Made by a program: the position numbers and the translations under genes. A DNA stretch of 64,000 nucleotides. It comes from Cervus elaphus. Lineage: Eukaryota > Chordata > Mammalia > Artiodactyla > Cervidae. The DNA lies in the NCBI RefSeq assembly GCF_910594005.1, contig NC_057835.1:49686001-49750000 (forward strand). The letters are read 5' to 3'. Below are positions 44,658 through 56,469 of the stretch, in pieces. Numbering within the stretch: the first letter of the stretch is position 1; every line of letters starts with the position of its first letter. The notes under the pieces were generated by a model. It was not told the origin of the DNA. It saw only the letters and a list, made by a program, of their open reading frames with translations, and made no database searches.

Positions 44658-46159
44658 GACTCAAACAGTATAAAAAACTAGGAGAGTATTCTATGACTAA
44701 TTCCCTGAGCCAAGAAAGTATCAAAATGGATAGCAAGAAAGGAAGGACTCAAGAGATATTTGGGAAGAAAGTCAGACATGTCATGGAGATAGAGTAGAAG
44801 GTGAGAGTCGAAAAGGAGAGAGAGGAGTCAAGGGCAGCTGATAAGAAGACAGAGTGGTTCATTAAGACGGGGCAAACAGTGAGTCAGAAAGTGATTGAGA
44901 AAATAAAAATAATAATTAAATCCGAAAATGCTCCCTGTGCAGAACAGATGAGGTGGGAGAGAATACCACCACAGTGTGACTCCTTCCAATTATTTACAGC
45001 CATAATCATCCTCGTTTTAAAATAATCGCCCCATTTGCTCACTTTTAGCAAATCTATTTGGATCTGAAGCCCTTTCTTGCTTTTATTTGGCCTGACATTA
45101 GATTTTGCTAGTGAAATCTCCTCCCCATGCAACACTGTAGGCAGGCTCTGAGGAGCTGACTCCTAGAACCCCTGATGGAAACACCACAGGGGATGAAAAC
45201 TGGGTTCAAGTCTGGCCGGCTGCAGTGCCTCCTGTTAATGGGTAGAAATGCAATATTCATTAAAAAGAATTCAGACTTCAATCGTTCTAATGATCATGAA
45301 ACTTCTTTCATCAATGCATAATAGAACAAAAAGATTGATTTTCATTAGGAATGACTTTCAACTTTTTTTTTTACTTCTTATATAAAAAATAAATCTGTTC
45401 GAAGTCTTATAAGGTCCAAGGTATTTCTGATCTGATTAGAAACAGTAGGTAAGTTTTTATGGAGTTGTTCTCCTCTTCTCCACTGTAGTCAATTTGGAAT
45501 ATTCCAGTAGCTGGTGAAATTAGTCACCTAAAATTACTTTCCATTAAGAAGCCCCTCACTTCTCTCCCTCTGATCATTAAAATATTACTTTTGAAAAGGA
45601 CATTTGGTTTGACTAGGACATTGCATAATTTCTTTTTTTCTTCTATAGAAGAAATGAGGAACAGGAGACAGTCATCAGTGCGATTACTACACTGCCCATA
45701 TGTAGCCACCCAAACTCACAAAATGACTACTTAACATTTTCCAAGTGTCAACAAAAGAGTGAAAAGCTTCATCAGATTAAGACCTTGTCCATCAGCACCT
45801 GCATTTTCAGGGAGTCAAATGTGTGTCCGTGACCACTTTAGACTGTGAAAACCTCCCTTGTGCTGTTAAAATGGATTCTTGTTAAACTGGAAAGCCAATC
45901 TATTTACACACTTAAAAGGGTAGAACAGAAGGGCCCATAGAAATCACACAGTCTGACTTGGTCAATTAGAGCGCCACATTCTCCCGGCCATGGTGAGTGA
46001 TCCAAGGATTGGCCCGTGACCCAGGTCAGCGAGACACCTGAGGACTGAAGCTGGGACTGTGGGGTGGGACTCATGCATGCTGTCCTCTTCCATTTACAAA
46101 AGTTCTGAGCATAGTGAGTGAGTCATGTTTGTTAGTATGTACTCAAGTTTTATATATCG
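44658..46159. other. Mostly unique DNA
   Basis: No gene supported. The frame at 44801-45025 overlaps an old repeat wording ('gagagaggagtcaagggcag') and lacks any domain. AT-rich 45250-45420. Confidence 0.5.
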
Positions 46160-46240
46160 AATGAAGGCATGAAGAAATTGAGCCCTGCAGAGATGGCATA
46201 TTTTTCCCAATGTCACAGTAAGATGATGAACTGATAGAAC
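46160..46240 (-). mobile_element. MIR SINE fragment
   Basis: 'catgaagaaattgagccctg' and 'cccaatgtcacagtaaga' are MIR on the minus strand, diverged. Confidence 0.5.
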
Positions 46241-46274
46241 TCTTTTTAAAGAGATTTTTCTTAAAGTAAAAACA

Positions 46275-46582
46275 GGGCTTCCGTGGTGGCATAGTAGGTA
46301 AGAATCCACCTGCCAACGCAAGGGACACAGGTTTGATCCCTAGTCTGGGGAGATTCCACATGCCTCAGAGCAACTAAGTTGGTGAGCCACAGCTACTGAG
46401 CCTGAGTTCTAGAGCCCACAAACCACAACTACTGAAGCCTGGGCACCGACAGCCTGTGCTCCCTAATGAGAAGCCCTGCACCTCGACCAGAGAGTAGCCC
46501 CTCCTCTCTGCAACTAGAGGAAGCCCGGTGAAAAAGCAACAAAGACCTAGGGCAGCCAAAAATAAAATAAATAAATAATTTT
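46275..46582 (+). mobile_element. ART2A-type SINE, full length
   Basis: 'gggcttccgtggtggcatag', 'ggtttgatccctagtctggg', 'cacaactactgaagcctggg' and 'caaagacctagggcagccaa', ending in (AAAT)n. Confidence 0.93.
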
Positions 46583-47069
46583 TTTAAGTGACTCCAGCAT
46601 GAAAATCATCTGTTGATTTGTATGGTTAAAATCCATCAGAGGAGGTTTGCAGGAAAAACTGGATACAAGAGTTCAAAAGATGCTATCAAGCATTGGCTTC
46701 TCTTTGTCTCTCAACTTTGCCTTTCCAGATCATTGGGAATTAGCTTCAGCCTCCACAATGTAACCCCTAAAAATCTAGGCCAGCTTCTTCTTCATTGCCA
46801 GAAGTTCCAGAAGGAAAAAAGAAAAAGTATGTGTCTTTCCCAGAAGTCATAGAACAAGCCTCACTGGATCTCACTGACACTGGTGGGTCATGTGACCAGT
46901 CTTCCATCAATCACTCTGGCCAGAAGACTGGATGTTCTGATTGGTCTGGTCTGTGTCACATGTTCTCCCTGATCCACTGGGAGTCAACTCCATCTGAAAT
47001 ACATGGAGTAAGAGTGGGATCAGAGTGGTTCTTCAAGAGGAAAGCATCATTCTGTTACCAGAAAATGCT
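46583..47069. other. Unique/unassigned DNA
   Basis: No gene supported. The frame that runs from here into 47340 ends inside the SINE, so it is not a conserved CDS. Confidence 0.5.
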
Positions 47070-47289
47070 GGGCGGTTTCCCAGGTGGCACTAGCAGTGAG
47101 GAACCTGCCTACCAAAGCAGGAGACAAAAGAGATGCAGGTTTGATCTCTGTGTCAGGAAGATCCCCTGGAGGAGGAAATGGTTACCCACTCCAGTACTCT
47201 TGCCTAGAGAATTCCATGGGCAGAGGAGCCTGGTGGCCTACAGTCCATGCAGTCACAAAGAGTCAGACACAGCTGAGCGACTAACACAC
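47070..47289 (+). mobile_element. Bov-tA SINE
   Basis: 'gcggtttcccaggtggcact', 'ggtttgatctctgtgtcagg', the Bov-A body, 'gctgagcgactaacacac'. Confidence 0.93.
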
Positions 47290-48373
47290 AAAAATCACAG
47301 AAGCCTACAGCAAGAAGCATCTGGGTCACCCGGTCCCTGACTTCAAGAAAGGAGGTATTTCCACCACTTCTCCTTATCTTATGACTAAAAATCTCTGAAT
47401 AAGCTTTGAGAAAGAGAAGATAGCAAATCAGCAATCAGTGGATGGTGTAGGAAGACTCGGTAGACTTAATTCCTAAAACCACAGAGCTCTCTAACTAGCT
47501 TGCTTATTCCTCAGGACCACTGAGCAGTGGGACAGGGAAAGAAAGGACTCACCTTCTTGCACTCACTTCCTAGTCTTGTTTGGGCTGGGCTGGTGTCTCT
47601 TCCCCTGAATTGCTTTTCCACTCAATGTGAGGGTGCAAGTTTGACATCCGTGGGTCTATGAGAGTTAGAAAGATGGTTCCTCTTATACCCAAGATAAAAC
47701 CTTCCTGTATTCTGTATTTCACTAGCATATGAGTTAATAAGTAAAAGCAGAGAGCTGAAACATCAATTAAGAGCAAACAGGGGACTCAAATGAAGTGCTG
47801 AGGAAAATATGGTAGCAGTGACAGATGGGGCAATGGGGTCCATCAGTGGCAAGCTTCCCAGTTTTGTCAGTTTTGCTGAGGGCAAGTCAGACCAGCCTCT
47901 GCCAGCCCTAGTTCTGTTTATAATTGGGAGTTCTATATTCCACAGGACATCTTCAACCTCTGCCTCTGATTCCGTGCACACACACAGGATTATCTACTAA
48001 CCTGCTTCTTAAGGCTTAGATTAGCCATAGAGGAGACTGAGCTCTCTCTCTTCCTTCTTGGTTTCAGCATTCCTGGAGAAGGAACCAGTCAGCCCAGCCT
48101 GTAAGGTTTGTCCAATATAGACATCCAATTGTAGCCAGAGAGTGAGAACATGGGAAAACTGGTTGCTCTCATGATGACAGTGTGAATCTAGGGAGAGGAT
48201 TTCAAACAACTGGAATGAGAGAAGAGCAGCTAGTACAGAAGGTGTCCAGGTCAGGGCAATTCCACTGCCTCTGGCTGGTGCTCCTGTGGCTCCTGCCAGC
48301 AGAAAACTCTAGATCTTGGGTCAGGACAAGCTATGCAGCAAGCTAGTAATTCGGGGTCCTTTCATTTATTTAC
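47290..48373. other. Unique/unassigned DNA
   Basis: No gene or repeat family recognised with confidence. Confidence 0.5.
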
Positions 48374-48587
48374 CATGTGCTGTGCTTAGTCACTCAGTTG
48401 TGTCCGACTCTTTGAGACCCGTTGGACTGTAGCCCACAATGCTGCTCTGTCCATGGAGATTCTCCAGGCAAGAATACTGGAGTTGGCTGCCATTTCCTTC
48501 TTCAGAGGATCTTCCCAACACAGGGATTGAATCCAGGTATCCTGCATTGTAAGTGGATTCTTTACTGTCTGAGCAACCAGGGAAGCC
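48374..48587 (-). mobile_element. Bov-tA SINE (left of inverted pair)
   Basis: Reverse strand: 'tgtgcttagtcactcagttg', body, 'gagcaaccagggaagccc'. 'ttatttac' on both sides is the likely target duplication. Confidence 0.94.
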
Positions 48588-48672
48588 CTTATTTACTGTT
48601 AAAGGAAATAAATATTTTGTATTAATATGAATCATATTCTTCCTTTTTAAGTTCCAAATAAGTAATTTATTG

Positions 48673-48892
48673 GGCTTCCCAGGTGGTGCTAGTGGTAAAG
48701 AACCCACCTGCCAATGCAGGAGATGTTAAAAGATGCAGGTTCGATCTCTGGGTTGGGAAGATCCCCTAGAGGAGGGCATGGCAACCCACTCCAGTATTCT
48801 TGCCTGGAAAATACCATGAACAGAGGAGCCTGGCGGGCTACAATCCATGGGGTCACAAAGAGTCAAACAAGACTGGAGCAACTTAGCACTTC
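48673..48892 (+). mobile_element. Bov-tA SINE (right of inverted pair)
   Basis: 'ggcttcccaggtggtgctag', 'ggttcgatctctgggttggg' and body. Target duplications 'agtaatttattg' (48661-48672) and 'agtaacttattg' (48893-48904). Confidence 0.96.
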
Positions 48893-49436
48893 AGTAACTT
48901 ATTGCATGATTTTTAACTCCCTTAATTTTTCTGTCAGGGAAAACTCACAAATATTAGACACACATTCTTACTAAGTATGTATATATACCTCTCTGTATAA
49001 GTACACATAATGCAAGCGTAAGATTTTTTAACTTCATTTCCAGATGTAACGTTGAAACATCTTTCTCACTTTGAGAAGGCATGTCTTTCACTTCTTTGTA
49101 GCTCACAGTCTCCAGTTTACTTTTGCAATTTTTCTTACCCAGATGACTTCCTAGGAGATATATTAATGTTCTTAACATTTAGATGATAAAATAAAATAGA
49201 AAAATAAGAAAACATGATTGACATAGTGAGATAAAAATTAGTAACACATTCAGATGTACAAAGACACTGAGCTGCTGCATTTCCCAGTTATCTTTCTCAC
49301 AGGCCCTTAACTTATTGGATGGTAGAGGAGAAATAAAATCAATTTTGTCTATTAAATTTGACCCAGCCTGATAAACAGTCTCTTTACATGATCCTAATTT
49401 GGGCAGATAAATTTCCTTCCCCTTGCAGATTTCCTT

Positions 49437-49640
49437 CCCGCGCCCTTGCTTCTCTCCAAGATGGCCGCTGACTATTGAGGGGATGGGGAAGGAGGGCTCA
49501 CGCTGCCTCCTAGAGGCAGGGAGAGGAAGTACCATTCTCCCCGCACATAAACCCTTGTGTTCTCTGGCGAAGCGGACGACTGGCAGCCTGGTTACGGATC
49601 AGGCTGCTGGCATCAAATGATGAGATCTGTGGTGGTTCTC
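49437..49640 (+). promoter_or_regulatory. Possible promoter-like region (weak)
   Basis: GC-rich start 'cccgcgcccttg', a YY1-like 'ccaagatggccgc' at 49456-49468 (YY1 sites of this form often lie just downstream of transcription starts), and several further CpGs ('ggcgaagcggacgac'). No TATA box. It could equally be an unrecognised LTR. Confidence 0.25.
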
Positions 49641-49947
49641 TGACTTTGATCAGTGTCCTCTGATCACTCCCGCTGAACTGGCCCCTCCTTGGCAATTGCT
49701 GGCGTTGTGTAACCCCTGAGATCTCACTGTAGCTCTCTTCTGATCCCAAGCAGAATGGTCTTCTCAGCAGTAGTCACCTGTTAGGCTCACTTTACACTCT
49801 GTGACATCCCTCCTGGTTCACTCCCCCAACAAGCACCAGCATCCTACATCCCAGCAGAATGTGTGAGAATGTCTTGATACCTTCCATACTGTAGAGGTGG
49901 AGTCTTCCCTTTCCATAAACACTGTCCATCTAGGATTTTATTCTGAG

Positions 49948-50018
49948 ATGGCCACCACAGTTGGAATGGGAGGAGTTACTGTGAAAATTGGTCTCTTCTC
50001 AGACCCTGTGATGGAAAA
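49948..50018 (+). other. Candidate first coding exon or micro-ORF with splice donor
   Basis: ATG at 49948 in good Kozak context (G at -3, G at +4) opens 23 codons plus 2 bases ('MATTVGMGGVTVKIGLFSDP' and on). These run directly into a perfect donor GTAAGT at 50019-50024. Unspliced, the frame stops at TAA 50020-50022 after 24 codons. No family recognised and no partner exon found in this window. Chance is quite possible. Confidence 0.2.
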
Positions 50019-50177
50019 GTAAGTCCAAAAGTACCTCAACTTTTAGATCTTACCTAACTCACCTAATACATCGGTGTTAGATATTTTTTTTAGTTTTTCT
50101 TTTATTGAGGTGTAGTTGATTTACAATGTTGTGTTAATTACTGATGTACAGCAAAGTGGTTGTCATATATATATATA

Positions 50178-50388
50178 GCTTCCCCTGTGGATCAGTGGTA
50201 AAGAATCCACCTGCAGTGCAGGAGTCACAGGAGATGCGGGTTCAGCCTCTGGGTTGGGAAGATCCCCTGGAGGAGAGTATAGCAACCAGTTCCAGTATTC
50301 TTGACTGGAGAATCCCATGGACAGAGGAGTTTGGTGGGCTACAGTCCACAGAGGTGCAGAAGAGTTGGACACGACTGAAGTGACTTAG
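50178..50388 (+). mobile_element. Bov-tA SINE inside L1
   Basis: 'gcttcccctgtggatcagtg', body, 'gactgaagtgacttag'. Flanked by 'catatata' repeats that serve as target duplication. Confidence 0.94.
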
Positions 50389-50523
50389 CATATATACATA
50401 CATTCTTTTTTAAATATTCTTTTCCATTATGGCTTATCATAGGATATTGGATACAGTTCTCTGTGCTAAACAGTAGGACCTTGTTGTTTATCCATTCTCT
50501 ATATAAAAGCTTGGGCTTCCCAG

Positions 50524-50695
50524 GCTAGTGGTAAAGAACCCATTGGCCAATGCAGGAGATATAAGAGACACAGGTTCAATCCCTGGGCAGTTTTCTTATC
50601 TGGAGAATCCCACGGATAGAGAAGCCTGGTGGGCTCCAGTCCATAGGTTTGCAAAGAGTAGGACACAACTGAAGCGACTTAACACACACTCACAC
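50524..50695 (+). mobile_element. Bov-tA SINE with internal deletion, inside L1
   Basis: 'ggcttcccaggctagtgg', 'ggttcaatccctgggcag', then the body shortened (lacks 'gggaagatcc...ccactcc'). Exact duplication 'atataaaagcttg' at 50511-50523 and 50696-50708. Confidence 0.95.
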
Positions 50696-51225
50696 ATATA
50701 AAAGCTTGCATCTGCTCACCTCACCCTCCCATTCCATCCCTCCCCCAGCTCCCTCCAGATTGAGACTGGCAAACACCAGTCTCATCTCTATGCCCATGAT
50801 TCTGTGTCCCTGTCATAGATAGGTTCATTTGTGTCATAGTTTAGATTCCTCATATAAGTGACATCATATGGGATTTGTCTTTGTGTTTCTGACTCACTCC
50901 ACTTAATAAGTAATCTCTTAATTTCTAGTTGCATCCATGTTGCTGCAAATTGCATTATTTCATTCTTCCTGAATAGTATTCCATTGTATATATGTACCAC
51001 TTCTTCTTTATTCATTCGTCTGTCAATGGACATGTAGGTTTCTTCCTTGTCTTGGCTATTGTGTTCATAGTGCTGCTATGAACATAGGAGCTCATGTACC
51101 TTTTTTAATGATAGATTTGCCTGGATATATGCCCAGGAGTGGGATTGCTGGATCATTTGGTAATTCTACTTCCAGTTTTCTGAGAGACCTCCTTACTCTT
51201 TTCCACAGTGTCTGTATCTGCTAGA

Positions 51226-52602
51226 TTTTTAATGCAGAATGAGAAAGTCAGGACAAATATGTCTTACTTCCATTCTCCTTTTGATGATGAACTGGGAGGT
51301 GAAAGAATTAAGGTTTGTACATTCTCTTCTTTTCAAATCAGAACTCCCTCTGCACTCCCTCCTTCTTCTTCACAAACTAGAATTTCCCATGCTATTTTCT
51401 CTGAGTCTGTACCATCAGGTGGCTACCTGGTAACAAAACATGTGAGAGTGAGGAATAGAAAAACACACTATTTAATATGCTCAAGGTATTATCCCATTTA
51501 GACATAGGTGTTTGCTCTCAAGTTGCCCTTTTCTTTTCATGTGAAGTTGTTGCCTCCTTTGGAAGGAGCTAGCCTGCTTTATATTTTGCCTGTTTTGTAA
51601 GAAGTCACCTGTGGAATCCGGTGACTGGATAAAAGAGGCATTTCTATTTGATTCCTGTGGGGTTTTCATATCCTTTTATAATGGACACCAAAGAAAAGTC
51701 CTCTGGCTGACCTTCTCTTACTCCAGCTCTTCCTGGCTCATAACTTCTCTGATAAAAAGAGAGCTTTAGCAACTGCTAAAGAAAAAATAAGACATTCTCC
51801 CTATAGTAATTAAGTGAACTGAGAAAAGGCAGCATTTGGGAAAGATGCTTTCCAAAGGTGAGCATCCATCCAAAGCATTTCTGCCAAGAATAAATATTTA
51901 TGCACTTGTGTATTGACGGGACACTCTAGCCCCTGATTATCATCTAGCCGGTGTTGGTCTCTAAGTACTTCCCCAGAGCTCACGTTGTTGGGCGTGAAGT
52001 GATTAAGCATTATGTCAGCAGCAGCTGTTGCCTGGAGACCTCTAATGGTGCTACGCAGGCAAGGTCTCGCACTGGGAAAGTGGAGGGGATCTGTTTTAAG
52101 TGAGGTCTTCAATCAGGAAAAGATGATTTCTGCCAAAGGAGCTTTAAATCCCCTCTAACACCACCATTATGGACCAAAAGCATAGGTTAAGTCCAGGAAG
52201 AGATCAGAGGCATCTAAGAGACTCCATCCTGAAGTAAGAGAGGAGGACAACCCCGCTCAGCCACCCCCAGGGTCGAACCGGACTCTGAAATCCACACGCC
52301 TGCTGCTTCTCCTCCCTCCAGTCTCCTAGCTCTGACCTCAAGTTCATGGCCACATCTGTGTGTCGTTCTGCACAGAGGCTGCTCCTCTCCCGTGTCGCTC
52401 CTGCTGCCGGCTCTCTGCCTTGCATCCAGTGAAATTCACATTCAGCCCTAAGCCCAGCTGTCTGGGTCCAGTGGTTCAGTATCAACATCTACCTGCCTGA
52501 ACCCCATCAACATTTACCTACCTGCTTGGGTTTCTTTATGAAGACCCAGCTCTTTCCCAGGCTATGTTTCTGCTTTAATAACTCCTATTTATTTTTTTTA
52601 AA
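51226..52602. other. Mostly unique DNA
   Basis: No gene supported. 51750-52140 is repeat-free, carries a CAGCTG E-box in 'cagcagcagctgttgcc' and TAAT-type motifs, and could be a conserved noncoding element (inference only). Confidence 0.45.
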
Positions 52603-52902
52603 AAAAGTATTTGTTATTTTATTTATTTTCTTTTTGGCTGTGCTGAGTCTTTGTTGCTGTGCACAGGCTTTCTCTAGGTGTGGTGAGCAAGGGCTACGCT
52701 CTAGTTGAGTTGTGCAGACTTTTCATTGCAGTGGCTTCTCTCGTTGCAGAGCATGGGCTCTAGGGTGCACAGGCTTCAGTCGTTGGGGCACGCGGGCTTA
52801 GTTACCTCACAGCATGTGGAATATTCCTGGACCAGAGATCGAACCTGTGTCCCCTGCATTGGCAGGTAGATTCTTAACCTCTGGACCATTGGGGAAGTCC
52901 AG
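52603..52902 (-). mobile_element. ART2A-type SINE, full length
   Basis: Reverse strand: 'ttattttctttttggctgtg', 'gtggcttctctcgttgcaga', 'cccctgcattggcaggtaga', 'ccattggggaagtcc'. Confidence 0.93.
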
Positions 52903-53123
52903 TAAGATACACCTAAATGGTTTCAAGAATGTGGGGGAAAGTGTGAAGGTAGATGGAGACCAAGGCCAGGAAGGAGGTTAGTCCTAGTCTCAATAACATA
53001 ACACCCCACCACAGTATTCACTCTACCTTGTGAAGATGTTGATCGTTGCTCTGCTATCCCGTAATGTATCAGTATTCTGTACCAAGAACTTGTGTCTCGG
53101 CTTAGTGGTATAAATAAGAAGTG

Positions 53124-53245
53124 TAAATTTCAACTAACAATGCAGCCATTCAGTCAACGCAACGTCTGCAGATTCAAACTGTTTAGGGAGAAGTTAGTCA
53201 TGCTGTTGGATATTCAGTCTTCCATAAATGTAACTCTGTATAAAA
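53124..53245 (+). repeat. Diverged ~120-bp duplicated block, copy A
   Basis: Shares with 56030-56153, in order: 'gtctgcag', 'tgtttaggga', 'gttagtcat', 'ctgttggatattcag' and 'ccataaatgt'. Roughly 80% over the central 80 bases by eye. Confidence 0.8.
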
Positions 53246-55249
53246 GAATTGCACATCTTATTTTATTGTGCTGCATTTTAATTATGAGAAGCAGGGACTT
53301 AGAGGATCCACAGTGGGGTGAGACTTCTGCCTTCACGACTGGGCTGGTGAATTTGGCTGAGAGAGTAACTAACCATTCTGCAGACCCATGATTCCAAGCT
53401 CAGTATTGCTGGGATGACTCTCAGAAACTGGACAAGTAAAATTTTAGCCATTTGCTGATACTTCCTTCTAGATCTCTGACAAAGTTAGTAGCTGAACACA
53501 CACCCAGGTCTCTGCTAAGGGTGTTGGCAGTGTAGTCCACATCTTGGACAGCCCAGATCTGGGCTTATAAATGAGAAAGACTTGTGCTGGTTATTACAAC
53601 CTAAAGGAAGGTCATTGTCCAAGGGGCTTTTTAATATTTTGATATTATTTTAAAATGGGAATAATGTTATTTTCATCTTTGCAATGGAAAATGCCTAGGG
53701 TATATTTTATGAACTGCTGAAGAGCTGCTTCTGAGATGATCTTTATTTTAAACAAGTTCATATTTGTAGGAATCAATTGTAGGGTAAAGATAAAGAGGCA
53801 ACAACTTGGTCTGTGAATTTTCTGTACTGTGCCACTTATCAGTAATAAGGAAGCTGAAAAGGCTTAACCGGCTAGGTTTGCACACCTCTTGCCCCTGACA
53901 CCACGTGAGTACATGCATGCTCACACACTTGTGTGTTTGTGTGGTCTGTATGTGTGCATGCACACCCATATACTTTCCCAATCCACTGAGTATATGCAAA
54001 TAGATGATGAGTAGTTAGATGGTTTCTGGTTTTGCTACTTAGACTTTTATCACTGAAAAAATCAAACTAGAGTCATAGTGAGAACCACTGAAAAAAGACT
54101 TCAATCATGAAAACCACGATCTGCTGTAATTGACCAGAGAGCTCATCAATTTCTGCTGCTTCATCTGTTGATTAAAACAATACTAGCTCTCTCTCTAAAC
54201 AAAAGAGCAAGCTTTCTGAGTAAAGCATGGTAAATAGCAGGACCCCAGAAGCCTTCTAACTCTTTACAGTCCCAGAAACCTCAATTGTCACTCAGAAAAT
54301 AGGGGAGGGGAAAAAAAGCAAGCATGGAAAAAGAAATATGAGCGTGAAGCTCATTTGTAATATATCCGTTCCCCAAATGTACTCCAAACTAAAAGAACAA
54401 AAATAAAGTGATGAGAGGCAGAGTACCAGAGGAAAACAAATCCTATGAACTACCCGGTGGTTTGGAAAAGGAATGTCTTCCTTTAAAAAATTCGCTTCCC
54501 CAACTTTTGGCGACTGGGAAACATATGTGATAAAACAAAGACATAACTGAGTCAACAGGGGATTTCAGTCTAATCAGATTTAAGAAAAGCCAAATTGTCT
54601 CTAGAGTGGAGAAATGGGAGGAAGAAGGTTTATAGAGCACGTTGGGAGAACATTATTTACTTCTCTCTGGAACATTGATGAGCTACTAGGTAATGAAATT
54701 TTTATTGCGATGTTTACTACAAACTGGATTTGTTTCGCACATCTATATTTCGACTTTGTGGAGTCCCTCTGCTGACCTGTTTTTGTTCGGCCTTGTGTTC
54801 TTTACAGCTCTCCTTCCCCATGCCATCCTCTCCTCCACAATTTCTCTTTCTGATCAGCACTAACACTTCTAGCTTGTCCTTTCCTTTGTTCATTGGGTTT
54901 CTTAAGGTGAAACTCTTTAATCTTTATCTGGTTTCCTACTTTGTTCCCACTCTCTTTCTTCCTGTCTTGCTATCAGCATCTGAGCTCAGTGTCAGAGTAG
55001 ACCTGCCCCTCTTTTTCCATCCTCTGCCAATATCTCCTGGGCTCTGGAATGGCCTCTCCATCCTCTGTTCTGACCACTCAACCTGCATGTCCTGCTGACA
55101 CTTTCAACTCAACATTATCCAAAACGAAACTTCCTATCTCCCTCCCAAACCAGCTCCTCCTCATTCCCCTGCTTCCATTAATGGTATCCATAGCTCAAAA
55201 CTCTTTTTCCTTAACTCCCACGTTCAATCAATTGCTTCTGCAGTGATTC

Positions 55250-55510
55250 TTAATATCTGTTGCCTCCATCTTATCCCCTCGGCCCCCACACTAGTTCAGA
55301 GCCTCATTAGTCTTCGCCTGGTCTACTGGGCAAAACCACTCCATTGATCTTCCTGCCTTCACCCACTCCAATCCATCCTACACACACAGCTATCGGATTA
55401 ATCATCCTGAAATACAGCCCCAATTTCCTTGTCCACCCCCAGTTATAAAACTTTAAAACACCTCACTGTCTTTGGAATGAAGCACAAACATTTCATCCTG
55501 CCACTCAAGT
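55250..55510 (+). mobile_element. Old mammalian interspersed repeat, family not assigned
   Basis: 'cttcgcctggtctactgg', 'caatccatcctacacacaca', 'tttggaatgaagcacaaac' follow a widely dispersed mammalian repeat wording that I cannot name safely. Confidence 0.4.
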
Positions 55511-56029
55511 AACTTTACAACAGAATTTCAACCCATCTGTTGAGATTTATCAACCACTACTGCCTTATTGCCCATCTAAACCAATGTCATAGGGAAGAAC
55601 TCAAGAAAAGTCCAGAACTGGGCTTTTGCCTAGAAGTTCAGGCATGCATATTATTCATGGGTAGGGGTGTGGGAATGTCAAGCAGTGGCCCAAAGGCAAA
55701 GAGGGTTGTCCAAGACAAGACCTGTCAATTGCATAGTTCTTTCCTCAGCCTATTACTCTGGAAACAGTAGACACTCCAGGAATTCTTGCTAAGCAACTTG
55801 CTTTTACTACATTTTAAGCTAGGATGTTACATTTGGACAAATCTCAATCAAAGAGCAGATGGTTTCTTATGCTTCTATAAATCAGTGTGGCTTATTATTC
55901 TCAACTTTCTGTTAATATGCACTGTGTTACAAATACATTCCCCAGGCAAGGACTCAGCTATATTTTTAATGGGGAAGAAGGAATGACTTTCACCGCAACC
56001 AGATTAAAAACAGCAGTCCTTCTCTCTTT

Positions 56030-56153
56030 CATCTCTCAACAAACAATTCATGCAGAAGTCAATGAAGAGTCTGCAGAGTCAAATTGTTTAGGGATCAGTT
56101 AGTCATACTGTTGGATATTCAGACTCCCATAAATGTGATTCCAATATAAAAAC
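56030..56153 (+). repeat. Diverged ~120-bp duplicated block, copy B
   Basis: Partner of 53124-53245 in the same orientation, 2.9 kb away. Flanking sequence on both sides differs. Confidence 0.8.
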
Positions 56154-56469
56154 AAAAGCAACAGTAATAATTATAATTTCCCAGAGTCATAAGTGCTTTG
56201 CATGATGAAAAATTCTTTCACAAGCTTTGCAGACTTTTCTCCCATCAACTAGTTTTTAAGCTAGGCAAAGAGGGTATAGTGAAGGGTTTGGCAAACTTTT
56301 TCTATAAAATGGTTAAGTAGTAAATATTTTAGGCTTGTGGGCCAGATGGTCTCTCCCTCAATCCCTTTTGGAGGTCAAAAGCAGCTGCAGACAATATGTA
56401 AAGATACAGGTATGTCTGTGTTTCCCCCAGCATGTTGTTTATGGATGCTGAGATTTGAATTCCATCTGA

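Larger units (their letters stand above)
48905..50084. other. Repeat-poor stretch, possible gene 5' end
   Basis: About 1.2 kb without a recognisable repeat. 49430-49700 has more CpG than its surroundings. Contains the promoter-like motif and the candidate exon listed separately. Confidence 0.5.
50085..51225 (-). mobile_element. Old L1 3' part with two SINE insertions
   Basis: Reversed 3' end 'tttattgaggtgtagttgat' at left, then 3' UTR and ORF2 C-terminal coding ('SIDRRMNKEEVVHIYNG' at about 50990-51040), 5'-truncated at about 51225. Two Bov-tA copies interrupt the 3' UTR. Confidence 0.9.
52903..56282. other. Mostly unique DNA
   Basis: Longest repeat-poor stretch. Holds the duplicated 120-bp pair (53124 and 56030), a short TG-rich patch at about 53930-53970, and an old pyrimidine-rich repeat at 55250-55510. 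The 122-codon frame at 54730 is low-complexity Leu/Ser/Phe from pyrimidine-rich DNA and is not a supported gene. Confidence 0.5.

Noticed and set aside
46795..47340. 181-codon plus-strand frame as a gene
   Set aside because: Its second half is translated Bov-tA SINE, and its first half has no recognisable domain.
54730..55098. 122-codon open frame as a gene
   Set aside because: Pyrimidine-rich low-complexity DNA gives Leu/Ser/Phe-rich translation. No domain, signal or splice context.
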